Under the pieces are notes generated by a model. The model was not told the DNA's origin. It saw nothing but the letters and a program-made list of their open reading frames with translations, and ran no database searches. A stretch of 64,000 nt of DNA from Tupaia tana (lineage: Eukaryota; Chordata; Mammalia; Scandentia; Tupaiidae), in contig JAKSZU010000004.1 of NCBI GenBank assembly GCA_026018925.1, forward strand, positions 39,885,233-39,949,232. The letters are read 5' to 3'. Shown here in pieces: positions 20,601 to 31,461 of the stretch (the stretch's first letter is position 1; the number at the start of each line of letters is the position of its first letter). Position numbers and translations under genes: made by a program.

Positions 20601-20958
20601 AATAGTATATTTTAATGTTATGAAAAATAAATCATCTAAAAGTTCACATTCAGCTGGAGACATCAAAAGTGGTTATTGGTTCTTTGATGATTGTTGGACT
20701 GAGGTCTTTAGTTTCTTGGTGGCTCTACCTGGAGGCCACCCTCAATTCTTTAGCACATATCCCTTTCCAACATGGCTGTCTGTTTTCTCAAAGCCAGCAT
20801 GGAAGCATGTTTATTTGTACCATGGGCATTACAATCTTACCGGACATAGTCACATACATGTAATCACATATGTCCCGCATTTTTGTTTTTTACTTAAAAG
20901 TAAGTCTCAGGTCCTGCTTACACTTCAGGAAACAGGATTACACAAAGATGTGAAAACC
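20601..20958. other. No gene recognised
   Basis: The 183-codon open frame 20620-21171 is half unique sequence and half antisense SINE-A including its poly-T tract. The SINE part proves the frame is not a conserved coding exon. Confidence 0.6.
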
Positions 20959-20974
20959 AAGAGGCAGGGATTCT

Positions 20975-21251
20975 TTTTTTTTTTTTTTTTTTTTTTTTTG
21001 AGAGTTTTTTTCTATAGGGCGCGTACACTTGCCAGACAGACAGAGAGAGACATAGAGACAGAAAACGAGAAATCACCCCCCAGGGGGGATGGTCACGCCG
21101 CAATCCCTTCTCCTCCTTTCTCCTCTCAGGATCTTGGGCACGCACGCACACACGCCCGGCGTGAGTTTTAAGCCACCGGGTCCGGGACGCGAACCGCGGT
21201 CGACTATGTGGGAGTCCAGCGACATAGCCATTACGCTAACTGCTGGTTCCC
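20975..21251 (-). mobile_element. SINE-A, young
   Basis: Poly-T, then GAGAGTTTTTTTCTATAGGG, GCGCGTACACTTGCC, ... CACGCCGCAATCCCTTCTCC, ... GAACCGCGGTCGACTATG, ... GCTGGTTCC. The TSD AAGAGGCAGGGATTCT (20959-20974) versus AAGAGGAAGGGATTCT (21252-21267) has one mismatch in 16 bp. Confidence 0.94.
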
Positions 21252-21349
21252 AAGAGGAAGGGATTCTAAGAGCCACCTTGGAGACTTTCCATGCATTAAG
21301 GTAGAAACATCTGTATTCTAAATTGGGGAATGGTGACAGAGAAAATGAG

Positions 21350-21692
21350 GAGTCCATCCTGGAGTGGAGGGACTGTCATGGCAGTAGTATCGGGTTCCCA
21401 ATGGCAGCTGTGTCCGGGTTCAATACTTTCCATTTACTGACAAAATACCAGTACCATTAGGGGGTGCTGCTACAGGGGCAGTGGGGATGTCACCAAACCA
21501 GTATTACAGAATGATTTGGGCAGTGATTCTGCTATAAAACCACTCTTATTTCTGCTAATTTTATTCACCTGTTTCTTCAGCCTTCCTTGTGATTTTGTGA
21601 GCTACTTGAAAACTTTCCAGTAAATTCATTTTATGCTTTAATAAACTAGACTTGGATTCTATTGTATGTAATCAAGAACCCTGACTGATATA
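21350..21692 (+). mobile_element. Probable ERVL-class LTR 3' part
   Basis: It ends with TTTAATAAACTAGACTTGGA, a polyadenylation-signal-like block, and AATCAAGAACCCTGACTGAT, resembling the common ERVL/MaLR 3' end '...gagaaccctgactaatacag'. The 5' portion (GGACTGTCATGGCAGTAGTA) is not specific. The family is not determined. Confidence 0.45.
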
Positions 21693-21935
21693 CTTAGCAA
21701 AATAAAAACTGTTTTCTAGAGTTCTAGCTTACCCACTTACACCTCTCCTGCCTTCCTTACTATAGACAATAGAGAGAAAATTACAATCATTAAACGTGGA
21801 TGCAGACAACAACATTAGAACAGAAGTAAAATAATTGTATTTCCCTCCAGAAAGTCCTCTTCAATTCCTCAAATAGGTGAAATACTCCAGCCACACATGT
21901 TTCTATAGCATGTCTCTCATAACAGTTACTGTCTT

Positions 21936-22186
21936 TTTTTCATTTTTTACATTTTTGTCATAGGACACATGTGCTTGCTAGAGAGAGCGAGAGACAGAGA
22001 AAGTGAGACATCACTCCCCAGTGGGATGACCACACCTCAATCTTTTCTCTGCCCTTCCTCTGTGGGGATTTGGATCATGCATGCACACATACCCAGCGTG
22101 TTTTCAAGCCACCTAATATGAGACTTAACCATAGAGCCAGCCGTGTGAGATCCAGCACCTTACCAACATGCCACCTGCTGGCCCCC
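21936..22186 (-). mobile_element. SINE-A, older copy
   Basis: CATAGGACACATGTGCTTGC, the purine run, GGGGATTTGGATCATGCATG, GAGACTTAACCATAGAGCC and the head end CCACCTGCTGGCCCC are present. The flanks share TAACAGTTA(C/T)T (21919-21929; 22187-22197), an imperfect TSD. It lies 31 bp from the next SINE-A. Confidence 0.86.
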
Positions 22187-22217
22187 TAACAGTTATTATC
22201 TTAACTGTCACGATTTT

Positions 22218-22475
22218 TTTTTAAAGGTTTTTACTATAGGGTCTGTGTGCTTGCCAGAAAGACAGAGAGAGAGGGACAGAGAGACAGAAAGTGAGAAATC
22301 ACCCCCTAGGGTGGATGGTCATGCCGCAATTCCTTCTCCTCCAGTCTCCTCTCGGGATCCTGGGCACGCACGCACACGCACCTGGAGTGAGTTTAAGCCA
22401 CCGGGTCCGGTACTCAAACTGCGGTCGACTACATGGGAGTCCTGTGACGTAGCCATTATGCTAACTGCTGGTCCC
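22218..22475 (-). mobile_element. SINE-A, young
   Basis: AGGTTTTTACTATAGGGTCT, GTGTGCTTGCCAGAAAGAC, ... CTCTCGGGATCCTGGGCACG, ... ACTGCGGTCGACTACATGG, ... GCTGGTCCC. The TSD AACTGTCACGATTTTT is at about 22203-22218 and 22476-22491. Confidence 0.94.
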
Positions 22476-22492
22476 AACTGTCACGATTTTTT

Positions 22493-23575
22493 AATGAAAG
22501 TTTTTTTCCACTAGACTCAGTCTTCCTTGTCCCCAAATTTCATCAGCCTTTCAGTTATTCCCTGGTACATAAAATTTCTTAAATATTTGTTAAAATAACA
22601 AATGTATGAGTGAATAATGAACGTATGTCTATTACTATTTTTTCTACAGTCTCGGTCCCACTGAGTAATCAATTGTGTCAAACTTTCGGTAGTATTATGT
22701 GTCAAAAGGGCTTTAGCTTATGTTGTTTTGAATTCTACCCTGAGAATAATCATTTTAAAACTCATTCATGACTAAATGCCCTAATTACCTCAATTTGATG
22801 TTAAAAAAAAACAGAGGAATTACTTCATGTTTTGATCCACCTGAGATTCCTTAGATCATGTTCTAAACTTTATGGTATTGACAGAATAGTAGATAAAAGT
22901 TTTTGTGGATATCTGCAATTGAGTTGATCTTTTTTACTGGCATATTTTTACTACTCTGACTTTCTCTCTCTTATTCACATATTCTTTGCAAATATGTTTC
23001 TACTTTCTGTTTCTCAGATAGACCACCATGTTCTGCTAGGCTGGCTTTGTACGATCCCTTTCCCTCCAATGCTCATGTCTACCTCCTACAAACATTCAAA
23101 CACTACTCATGCCATAAGAACCGAAAAAAAAAATATTTTCTACTACCATTTCCCTGTTTAGCCCAAAATAACCTCTTTCCTATTCAAATTAATACATAAA
23201 ATTAAGATAAATAAAATTTGAAAATAATAATAATAATGTATGCTGAATTTCCTATAGTAAAATGGAAGTTCCTTGAATGTAAAGTATGACTGATTTATCT
23301 TCATAGTATTTGAGTACCTGATATAATTGGATATTCCCTAAATACACAAGAGATTCTACAATAAGAACATGAAATCCAGTAGTATACAAACAATCCCATT
23401 AGAGACTCTTTGTTGATACTGATTATCTCTCAAATATTGTAAAAGATGCCAAACTTTCTAAACTGCTTCAATTTAAGTATAACTCAAATGTTATATATGA
23501 GAATGAACCAAAACGATTATGTAACCCAAATAATGCCATTCACGAAAACCTTATGGAATTTACTGCCTTCCTCTG
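22493..23575. other. No gene recognised
   Basis: AT-rich sequence with an A-run at 23127-23134 and an AATAAT repeat at 23222-23237. No repeat family assigned. Confidence 0.45.
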
Positions 23576-23579
23576 TTTA

Positions 23580-23935
23580 TGTAGGGGTCATTAATGGTGC
23601 CTTGTGCCAGATATTTCTGGTTTTCTTCCTTCTACCTTCAGACACAATTTAGGATTAGGTGAGGTCATGTGACAAGTCACTGAGCGAAAGCGACTCTGCG
23701 GTAGCATTTAATTGCCTGTATGAGACGTTCAGAGTCCTTCTCTCACTCTGGAATGGTAATTTACTGCATTTGACATAATGTTGCTTCATGGTCCTGCCCT
23801 GGGACACTAACTTTCTTGCTGACCTACAATGGACATGTAACATAAACAAGAAATAAAACCACAGATTTAAAGCCACTGAGAATGGTGGTGTTAACAACAG
23901 CATAAACAAGCCTATGCTAACCAATGTACCTTCAT
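23580..23935 (+). mobile_element. Probable MaLR-like LTR
   Basis: GACATGTAACATAAACAAGA, AATAAAACCACAGATTTAAA, GCCACTGAGAATGGTGGTGT, TAACAACAGCATAAACAAGC and CTATGCTAAC follow the old LTR 3' pattern 'aaataaacctttgttgttttaagccactgagatt..ggggttgtttgtta..gcagcataa'. Family not fixed. Confidence 0.5.
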
Positions 23936-24466
23936 TTTCTTTTCTGTCTAGAAAGCCTGGAGATATTTAACAACACAAAATCTGTGTGTTTTTTCATTTC
24001 TCATAGTTCTTTGCATCATGCTCTTGTCACCCACTATTTAGAACTTCAGCCATAATTTATGCACATGTGAAAGAAAGAATCACTGATGGGGAAAATTAGC
24101 TGTTATGAGTTGGATACAGAGCTAGGCTTATTTAGTGAAAATACAGGGGTATAACAGAATAAATTCCTGTAGGAAAGAAGTAGAAGATTTAAGTATGAAA
24201 TGCCATGAATATCCTATCATGGTCTCTAATTCCAATGGACATTTATTATTTATTTTGAAAATTATTTTAAAAAGAAAGACAAAATTATGAAGGTAATTAG
24301 TAAAAATATTTGTTTTAGGCTATAAGTATAAAGGTAAACTTGTCGATGTTAAAAATAAAATCTGGGATTTTTTGCTAGATAAGCATACTCATAGAGGACA
24401 TGTCATTTTCCTTTCTAAATAAGAGTTCCATGTTTGACATGTATTATCCAAAATGCCAGTGAATTA
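23936..24466. other. No gene recognised
   Basis: Unassigned AT-rich sequence up to the MITE at 24467. Confidence 0.4.
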
Positions 24467-24542
24467 TTGGGTCATCAGTAAAGTCATGATTTATTCTATG
24501 TTATTCTGTGCAAAATGCATCATGACTTTTTCAATGACCCAA
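24467..24542. mobile_element. Mariner-type MITE, second copy, 76 bp
   Basis: Left terminus TTGGGTCATCAGTAAAGTC (to CATGAT), right terminus ..CATCATGACTTTTTCAATGA, CCCAA. TA flanks are at 24465-24466 and 24543-24544. It shares both termini with 18936-19016, including the GTCATGATG/CATCATGAC inner repeat. Confidence 0.87.
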
Positions 24543-24629
24543 TATTTTTCTTTTTTAGAGTACCTAAATTTTAGAGATAAGTTACCTGCTCTAGGACAAA
24601 TGCAAGCAAAAGTTTTTCTCTTTTTTTTT

Positions 24630-25340
24630 TTTTTTAAATAGGTTGAATATGGAAGATCTATTGCTGAGTGAAGCAAGCTAGGATACGAAAGAAAGACATC
24701 ATTTGTATCCACTTACTATATACTGACTATCTGCACATTATGGTAGAGATTGAAATATTGGAGGACATAACAGCAGTGAAAATTGTTATGAATGCTGAAG
24801 ACAGTGTGGAATGGGGTGGGGAGGAAGAAAGGAAGATAGAAAGGATAGCAAGAGATAGGACCAGCAGTCAGCATAATGGCTATGTCACTGGACTCCCATG
24901 TAGTCGACCACAGTTCGAGTCCCAGAGCCAGTGGTTTAAACTCACTCCAGGTGCGTGTGTGTGTGTGCCCAAGATCTCGAGAAGAGAATGGAGGAGAAGG
25001 GATTGTGGCGTGGCCATCCCCCCTGGGGGGTGATTTCTCGCTTTCTGTCTCTCTGTCTCTCTCTGTCTTTCTGGTGAGTTCATGTGCCCTATAGCAAAAA
25101 CCTCTCCAAAAAAAAAAAAAAAAAGAAAGAAAGAAAAAAGAAAAGAAAAGAAAGGATAGCAAGAGAACAGAGAGGCATGTCATTAGTGGGACACAGAAAT
25201 GTTTTATTACCTGTTGATGATAATACGTATAGTATTCTCAACTGGACTTGTCTGAGAAGTATTTCATGTTGGGTAAATTATCTTTACTAGCCAAATGATA
25301 TATAGTGATTGAATGTTTAAAAAATAATGAGAATTAATAA
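24630..25340 (+). mobile_element. L1 3' end (ORF2 tail and 3' UTR), split by SINE-A
   Basis: GGAAGATCTATTGCTGAGTG begins the match to the L1 at 59237-60240 (GAAGATTTGTTGCTGAGTGA). The shared 3' UTR follows: CATTATGGTAGAGATTGAAA, then after the SINE GGGACACAGAAATGTTTTAT, CTGTTGATGATAATACGTAT, AGTATTCTCAACTGGACTTG and ATATATAGTGATTGAATG. It is a 5'-truncated L1 of a family whose 3' end recurs five times in this window. Confidence 0.82.
24856..25149 (+). mobile_element. SINE-A in L1 3' UTR
   Basis: AGGACCAGCAGTCAGCATAA, GGCTATGTCACTGGACTCCC, GTTCGAGTCCCAGAGCCAG, through CCCTATAGCAAAAACCTCTC and an A-rich (GAAA) tail. The perfect 17-bp TSD GAAAGGATAGCAAGAGA is at 24839-24855 and 25150-25166. Confidence 0.95.
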
Positions 25341-25503
25341 TACTAATAATCTGAAAAAAATGAAGAAAAGTTATTTGATGATGATGTGGATAGTAATATC
25401 TCTGTCTTGACTGATATGCATAGTAATTGTGCTGGAAAAAGAAATGTAATATACTGTAAATATATATGTGATTAAATGTAATATAAAAATTAAAAAAAAA
25501 TAG

Positions 25504-25797
25504 AAACCAGCAGATGGCGTAATGGTTACATCACTGAACTCACATTTAGTCAACTGCGGTTTAAGTCCCAGACCCAGTGGTTTAAAATTCATGCTGAGTA
25601 TGCGTGTATGTGTGCCCAAAATCCCAAGAGGAGAATGGAGGAGAAAGGATTGCTGTGTGGCCATTTCCCCTGGTGTGTGCGGGTGTGTGTGGGGGGTGAT
25701 TTCTCACTTTCTGTCTCTCTCTTTCTGGTGAGTGCATGTGCCCTTTATCAAAAATCTCTCTCTCTCTAAAAAAAATTAAAAAATAAAAAAAAGAAGA
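25504..25797 (+). mobile_element. SINE-A, GGTTACATC head type
   Basis: AACCAGCAGATGGCGTAATG, GTTACATCACTGAACTCAC, CTGCGGTTTAAGTCCCAGAC, a GTGT-rich expansion in the middle (about 25671-25693), then CCCTTTATCAAAAATCTCTC and an AT-rich tail to GAAGAAGAAG. Confidence 0.9.
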
Positions 25798-25912
25798 AGA
25801 AGAAGCTCAAAAAATAATATTATCTGCTCACATAGTTTTGGAATGATTTGTATTTTAGTGAATGACATTCTGATGGCCAAAAGAGTCATTTTAGTATAAG
25901 TATTAAAAATCT

Positions 25913-26100
25913 GGGGCTGGCAAGTGGCGTGGTGGTTGAAGGCGCTGGACTCCCACATGGTCTACCACGGTTCAAGTCTCGGACCTGGTGGCTTGTTTTC
26001 TCACTTCCTCTCTCTCTCTGTCTCTCTGTCTCTCTCTGATCAAACTGGAAAACAATAATGATGATAATAATAAATAAGGTTAAATAATTCTAAAAAAAAA
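25913..26100 (+). mobile_element. SINE-A short subtype
   Basis: GGGGCTGGCAAGTGGCGTGG, TGGTTGAAGGCGCTGGACTC, CGGTTCAAGTCTCGGACCTG, then directly GTGGCTTGTTTTCTCACTTC and the CTCTCTGTCTCTCTG run. It ends GATCAAACTGGAAAACAATA with an AT/GATAATAATAAA tail. The long form's middle block is absent, as in 6844-7075, 34516-34718 and 56247-56426. Confidence 0.87.
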
Positions 26101-26636
26101 AAATCAGAATAGAAATCCTACCTTAGAGTAAGGTTGCTCAAAAGTCATTTTTAACCCACTGTGACATTTGAGTATTACAAAATTTCTTTAAGCTATGCAT
26201 CTAAGGAAGACTATATAAGACAATATCCTTGTCCCAGGCAAACAAAGGAATCATCAGAAGTTTTATAGAAGTCAAGAAGAAGAAAGGAGAAAGGTTTTAC
26301 CTTAGAATATGTAAGGTAAAGTGTAGTTGAAACAAAAGGGTAACAGGTTTTTTAACTATTGATGTTTTCTAGGCACACAAGGCTCAGACAAAATTCAACA
26401 TTGTCAACTGCAAATTCAAGGTTCATTCAGGGTACAGAACTTGCTCTAAGTATTTTTAGCAGACAGGGATATAACACAGAGAATTAATTGTTCACAAAAA
26501 TGGTTTGATGGACTAAAGATGCAAACACAAGGGGAAACGTCCACTAGCTTTCAGGTTTAGTACTACAGGTGTCATGTGGAGAGGCAGGTGGTTACAAGAG
26601 TCTGCCAACCAGGACAAGAAGCTACAGGGATCTGTT
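26101..26636. other. No gene recognised
   Basis: Unassigned sequence leading into a TTTG repeat (26634-26650) that belongs to the next SINE-B tail. Confidence 0.4.
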
Positions 26637-26862
26637 TGTTTGTTTGTTTTATGAGAGAGAGAGAAAGAGGACAGTGAGAGAGAGAGAGAGGTGAAGGCAT
26701 CCCCTACAAGGTCTTCATGCTGTGATCTACTTCTGCATCATATATATGTTTTTGTATGCCAGATACGTACAGGAGACCTTTGAACATGAGCCTAGGACTT
26801 CCCATTTGGCTTCATCATCATCAGAGAGCATTGTTACCACTGTACCACTGCAGCTGACCAGG
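26637..26862 (-). mobile_element. SINE-B
   Basis: The minus-strand head GGTCAGCTGCAGTGGTACAG, TGGTAACAATGCTCTCTGAT and a B-box-like region (TAGGCTCATGTTCAAAGG), then the body and a CT segment (plus strand AGAGAGAGAGAAAGAGGACA) with a (CAAA)n tail. Confidence 0.7.
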
Positions 26863-28202
26863 AAGCTATTCCTAATGATCACATTAGAACCTGCACACAA
26901 ATCTCACATCTGTTGAAGTTCATGCATGTCACCACCACTGCCAAAGAAATACAATATGGCTTCTGTCTCCTTCCCACCTTCCAGATCATGCTCAGATGCA
27001 CCTTACTGGCAGAGCATAAATTGCATTTCAAGCCCTAGAGTCAAGAGAATCAGGAAAATAAAGGTTATAAATTTCCTTCTAAATCCTAGAAGGGTTTTGC
27101 TGCTTGGAAAATTAAATTAAATCAGCATGTTACTTTATATTCTCTTAATAAAAACTTTGAAGCAATTTAATTCATGATCCCTAGCAATGTTTCTTACATT
27201 TCCTTATATCACCTTCTTAAACCTCTTATACCCCATGTATTGCTCCCTCAGTTTTCAGTTGCCCTGGCACCAGATATGTTTCACTTTCCATGTTTCATTT
27301 TCCGTGTCTTTTTTTTTTTTTTTTTTGGTCTCCTTACCCAATTTCCTTCCCTCAATTCATTTATTATGCTGAAAAACAAAACAAAACATACATAAACACA
27401 AACACTGAATAAACTTTGAATATCCTACTGGATGTGAGATTCAGGCTTTTAAGTCATTTGTATGTAAATTTTCCAAGTCTACTCATTTTTTTTCTTAAGT
27501 TCTTAGGAGTTTACGAGATCATGATCATCTCCAAAAGAGTACTATGCTGTTTAATCTACATTTGCTCTTTTATGGGACATACTCTCTTCCTTTATTCACG
27601 ACAGCACTGGGAAACTCCCTATTGGTATGAAACACTTGGTCTGACAGGGTCAGGGTTATACAACAGCATCATATGGCAAAGGTAAAATTGGATATTCAAC
27701 ACTCTTTGGCCATCTAGCCACTGATAACTGTTTCTTCATACCTTCACTTGCTCCTGTTGACCCCTCTTTCTGTCTTCTTCCTCCACAGTTCCCAATTCCT
27801 CTTTATTTTCTCTACAGAACAGTAAGTTGCAATAGGATAAAAGAAGGCAATAAAACGTATTGCCTCTTGTTATTCTACTTTAGGTGCAGGGAGACACGGA
27901 GCATGCCACTTTCCCTACTCAAAATCTACCAATACATTTTGTTAAATGAAAGATTATGTTCTCTGAAGAAAACATTATGCCATTCCCACAGAGACAGAAG
28001 CAGTGCAAAGAGAGCAATTTTTCTTACACTATATTATTTGAAGAAAGACCAATCCTTAATTTTTAACCTCATAAAAGGGGGAACTTTGTAGTTAATATAA
28101 AGGCAGGCTGAAGACTAGACTGTGCAGAGAAACAATCTATTGTCCTTATTAAAGAATCTGACATACAAGCCAATGCCGTAGGCTTCCTTAGTGAAGCCTT
28201 CA
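26863..28202. other. No gene recognised
   Basis: Several 60-89 codon frames (26722-27685) lie in AT- and pyrimidine-rich sequence without motifs. A T-run lies at 27309-27326. No repeat family assigned. Confidence 0.45.
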
Positions 28203-28217
28203 AAACGTGTGCCAAGG

Positions 28218-28281
28218 AGCAAAAACCTCTCAAAACAAAACAAAACAAAAACAAAACAAAACAAACAAACAAACAAAAAAA
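28218..28281 (+). mobile_element. Extremely 5'-truncated SINE-A stub (about 14 nt plus tail)
   Basis: Only AGCAAAAACCTCTC, the last bases of SINE-A, remains, followed by an A-rich tail of AAAC units. The 15-bp TSD AAACGTGTGCCAAGG is perfect (28203-28217 and 28282-28296). The perfect TSD shows this is a genuine retrotransposition event that stopped almost at once, not a later deletion. Confidence 0.88.
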
Positions 28282-28349
28282 AAACGTGTGCCAAGGCAAG
28301 ACCCAGGTAATGCTTCCCTTCCTAAACAATGCTCTAATACTTCTATGGG

Positions 28350-28575
28350 GAAACGATGAGTGTAGTGGTCTAAGTGTAGAGTCTGGACTCAGCCAGCTTA
28401 CGTTTGAATCCTGTCACTGGTACTTACTGTTAGGCAATGAATCATTTGAATTTAGGACAACCTGAGAATGTTTTAAAGACTCTCATCTCATATAAAAGAG
28501 ATAAATTAAAAGTTAAAAGTCTTTCCTCCCTCATAGCTGTTCAAGTATTATACAACGTGATGTGTATGAAGTATT
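28350..28575 (+). mobile_element. MIR, nearly full length
   Basis: GTAGTGGTCTAAGTGTAGAG, GTCTGGACTCAGCCAGCTTA, CGTTTGAATCCTGTCACTGG and TACTTACTGTTAGGCAATGA follow the MIR tRNA-like head and core. The 3' part (CTCATCTCATATAAAAGAG, CCCTCATAGCTGTTCAAGTA, AATAAATAGATATGTGC) continues it. Confidence 0.78.
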
Positions 28576-28677
28576 TAATAAATAGATATGTGCAATAATG
28601 TATATACACTTTTATGAAGTTACATCCTGATAAACCCATTGTAAGTTGAAAATATCATTGATAAAAAAATATACTTT

Positions 28678-28939
28678 TTTTTTTTTTTTGAGAGGTTTTT
28701 GCTATAGGGCACATGTGCTCGCCAGAAAGACAGAGAGAGACAGAGAGACAGAAAGTGAGAAATCACCCCCCGGGGGAATGACCATGCTGCAATTCCTTCT
28801 CCTCCATTTCCCTTTCATGATATTGGGCATGAACGCACACGCACCCGGCATGAGTTTTAGGCCACCAGGTCCAGGACTTGAACTGCCGTCAACTACATGA
28901 AAGTCTAGAGACATAGCCATTACACCAACTGCTGGTCCC
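28678..28939 (-). mobile_element. SINE-A
   Basis: Poly-T, GAGAGGTTTTTGCTATAGGG, CACATGTGCTCGCCAGAAAG, ... GAACTGCCGTCAACTACATG, ... AACTGCTGGTCCC. The 15-bp TSD AAAAAAATATACTTT is at 28663-28677 and 28940-28954. Confidence 0.94.
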
Positions 28940-28954
28940 AAAAAAATATACTTT

Positions 28955-29959
28955 ATATACCTAATCTACTGAAAATGATATCTTAGCCTAGCCTACTTTG
29001 ATCATGCTTAAAACACTCACACAAACCCATAGTTGGGCATAATTATCTAACACAAAACCTATGTTATAATACAGGGTTGAATATCTCACATAAATGATCA
29101 AATACTGCCCTGAAAGAAAATACTGAATGGCACCTGAAGTGCAGTTTCTACTGATTGAATATCACTTTCATGCCACCAGAAAGCTGAAAAATCATAATGT
29201 GAACCATTGTATGCCGTGGACCATCTGTACAAGTCACCAAAGCAAAAATCCTCTGAATTATTCCCGACTCTTTCACTTCATCCTGCATGTCCAATTGCTC
29301 AAACATGTGCCCAATTATACCCATTAAGTATCTTCCAGATCTTTCCCTCTGTACTTTAAACCCTCAACACTAATGACATCTCCTGCTTGGACTGCAGTCA
29401 ACACAACTTACTTTATTGTTATTTTTATTGTATCATCTCCCTAGTCCCTGTCCTTATTTGTAATTTACATTGCAGTGGTGTAGTGTCTTGTTGTGTTGAA
29501 CATGCCATCAGTCTAACTATTACTTTAAAACCGTCATTATTTCCCAAATACCAACAGAATGACCTTATTCTCTATAGTCTAGTAGATATGAACCTTTTCA
29601 TCCAAATTTGTCAATCTCTATAGCAGTGAGTATTATGCTTTCCAGTATATCAGACTTCTTGGATATTTGCTTAAAGTCACAGATTTTAGATCTTCACTTC
29701 AAGGATGGTCTTTTATGACAGGTCTCAATTAGAGACCATAAATTTTCATTTTTATGTCAGTCCAGAAAATTCTGAAACAGGGTTTCTGAAGTCATCCTTT
29801 TTAGATATACAGTGCTTATTGCTTTATATCCTTATGGCCAATCATTTCTTCACAATACCTACTCTCTGTCACCTAGAAGACCAGTGGGTCCTCAAGTATA
29901 ACACGCTTTATGATTTTCTTGTCTCTACAACTGCTGTTTATAGTTCCTGAAAGAGCCTC
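28955..29959. other. No gene recognised; possible ancient repeat
   Basis: The segment around 29345-29620 (CTTGGACTGCAGTCAACACA, CTATTACTTTAAAACCGTCA) loosely resembles an old interspersed repeat with a 'ctggactactgcaatagcctcctaac' core, but I cannot name it. The short frames have no motif. Confidence 0.35.
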
Positions 29960-30125
29960 TCACCCTGACTAATTTCCATCCATCTTTCAGCATTTTATTT
30001 AAATATCACTTCTGTGTGAGGGTACCCCTAGTCTTCTCAGGGGCTGTTATAGCTTTTCCTGTATTTCAGGAAGAGCCTTTTGCACTTGTAGCCTTGGGTT
30101 TGCTCTCTCTACTATACCATAAAAT
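29960..30125 (+). mobile_element. Probable L2 fragment
   Basis: CACTTCTGTGTGAGGGTACC, CCTAGTCTTCTCAGGGGCTG and GAAGAGCCTTTTGCACTTGT resemble the L2 segment 'aatgtcacctcctcagggaggccttccctgaccacc...'. Age makes this tentative. Confidence 0.5.
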
Positions 30126-30397
30126 CATGGCAGACAGAGAAAAAGTAGGGAGGGGCCAAATCTGAGAGAACAATGGTGAACTTTAAAGTATAACAGAACA
30201 CAGACTTTCTCACTTGGGTCAATGCTGTTCAGCCAGCGGAGTTAAAGGAAATTATAGTTCTGTCAAAGAATGCCAGGTGAGGCTTATTTAGAACCACAAG
30301 ATGCAAAATGCTCTACAGCTACAGTCAAAAATAAATAACACCTGGCTTTACCTTCTGCTACTCTCTCCCCCATTGCCCTATAAAAGAACAAACCTGG

Positions 30398-30669
30398 GGA
30401 GACCAGCAGATACATAATGGTTACATCGTTGGACTCCCACATAGTCGACTACGGTTCAAGTCCCGGACCTGGCAGTTTAAAAATTCATGCTGGGTGCATG
30501 TGCGTGCATGCCCAAAATCCTGAGAGGAGACTGGAGGAGACGGGATTGCAGCATAGCCATCTCCTCTGGGGGGTGATTTCTCACTTTCTGTCTCTCCAGC
30601 AAACTCACATGCCCTATAGCAAAAACCTCTCTTAAAATAAATAAGTAAATAAACAAACAAACAAATTTT
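30398..30669 (+). mobile_element. SINE-A, GGTTACATC head type
   Basis: GGAGACCAGCAGATACATAA, GGTTACATCGTTGGACTCCC, GGTTCAAGTCCCGGACCTGG, through CCCTATAGCAAAAACCTCTC and a (TAAA/CAAA)n tail. TSD AAAGAACAAACCTGG (30383-30397) versus AAAGAATAAACCTGG (30670-30684), 14 of 15. Confidence 0.94.
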
Positions 30670-30684
30670 AAAGAATAAACCTGG

Positions 30685-31193
30685 AAATGGCTCAGTGAAG
30701 CAGCGATATCCATCAGAGATTCCTGGTCCACCTGATCTCCACTTTTCTCTACTTGCGCGTCTGTGTGTGTGTGTTTTTTCCAAATCCACTGCCACTCCCA
30801 TCTCCCCTTTGCCTTGCATCTCTTGGCAGAAAGCATCTTACTCATCCTTGTTTGTTATCTTCCAGTACCTGGCAAAAGGTAGGTGCTCAGTTTTTCCATT
30901 TGTCATCTTTTCAATATTTCTTGACAAAAAGAAACAAATGTTAGAAAGTCACTTACTTGGGCTATTTAGAGAGTTAGATTACTTTAATATGACAAATATT
31001 TCCACCACAAGCTTTATGCTCTTATCTGAACCATTATCACTGTGTAGTATCTCAAATCTTCACAATAAGCCTAAGAGATAAGTATACTAACCTTATATTA
31101 GAAACATCCAGCAGATCGAAGGCTGCTCTCTATTTATCTGATTAGTTCATTTCAATGAAGGAACATTAAGATACTGAAGATATAGACAGTGAA
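30685..31193. other. No gene recognised; possible MIR/L2 traces
   Basis: CCAGTACCTGGCAAAAGGTA, GGTGCTCAG near 30863-30891 resembles the L2/MIR 'cctggcacatagtaggtgctca' end. About 30985-31110 (TCACAATAAGCCTAAGAGAT) resembles a MIR core. Neither is strong. The overlapping forward frames (30695-31081) contain no known domain. Confidence 0.35.
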
Positions 31194-31461
31194 GGGACCA
31201 GCAGATGATGTAATGGTTACATCGCTGGACTCTTATGTAGTTGACCGTGATTCGAGTCCCGGACCTGGTGGCTTAAAACTCACATCAGACCTGTGTGTGT
31301 GTGCATGCCCAAGATCCTGGGAGGAGAATGGAAGAGAAGGTATTGTGTGGCCAACCCTCCCAGGGAGTGATTTCTTACTTTCTGTCTCTCTGCTTCTCTC
31401 TGTCTCTCTGGTGAATACACATGCCCTATAGCAAAAATTCTCTTTTTATAAAAAAAAAAAA
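31194..31461 (+). mobile_element. SINE-A, GGTTACATC head type
   Basis: GGGACCAGCAGATGATGTAA, TGGTTACATCGCTGGACTC, GATTCGAGTCCCGGACCTGG, ... CCCTATAGCAAAAATTCTC and an A-tail. No convincing TSD beyond a few bases. Confidence 0.92.

Noticed and set aside
20620-21171. Longest open frame in the window (183 codons, plus strand)
   Set aside because: Its second half is antisense SINE-A, including the poly-T tail translated as a phenylalanine run. It has no domain and no splice context.
24716-25183. 155-codon reverse-strand frame
   Set aside because: It runs through the SINE-A antisense strand and its poly-A tract, and the same peptide patterns recur at many SINE copies. A repeat artefact.
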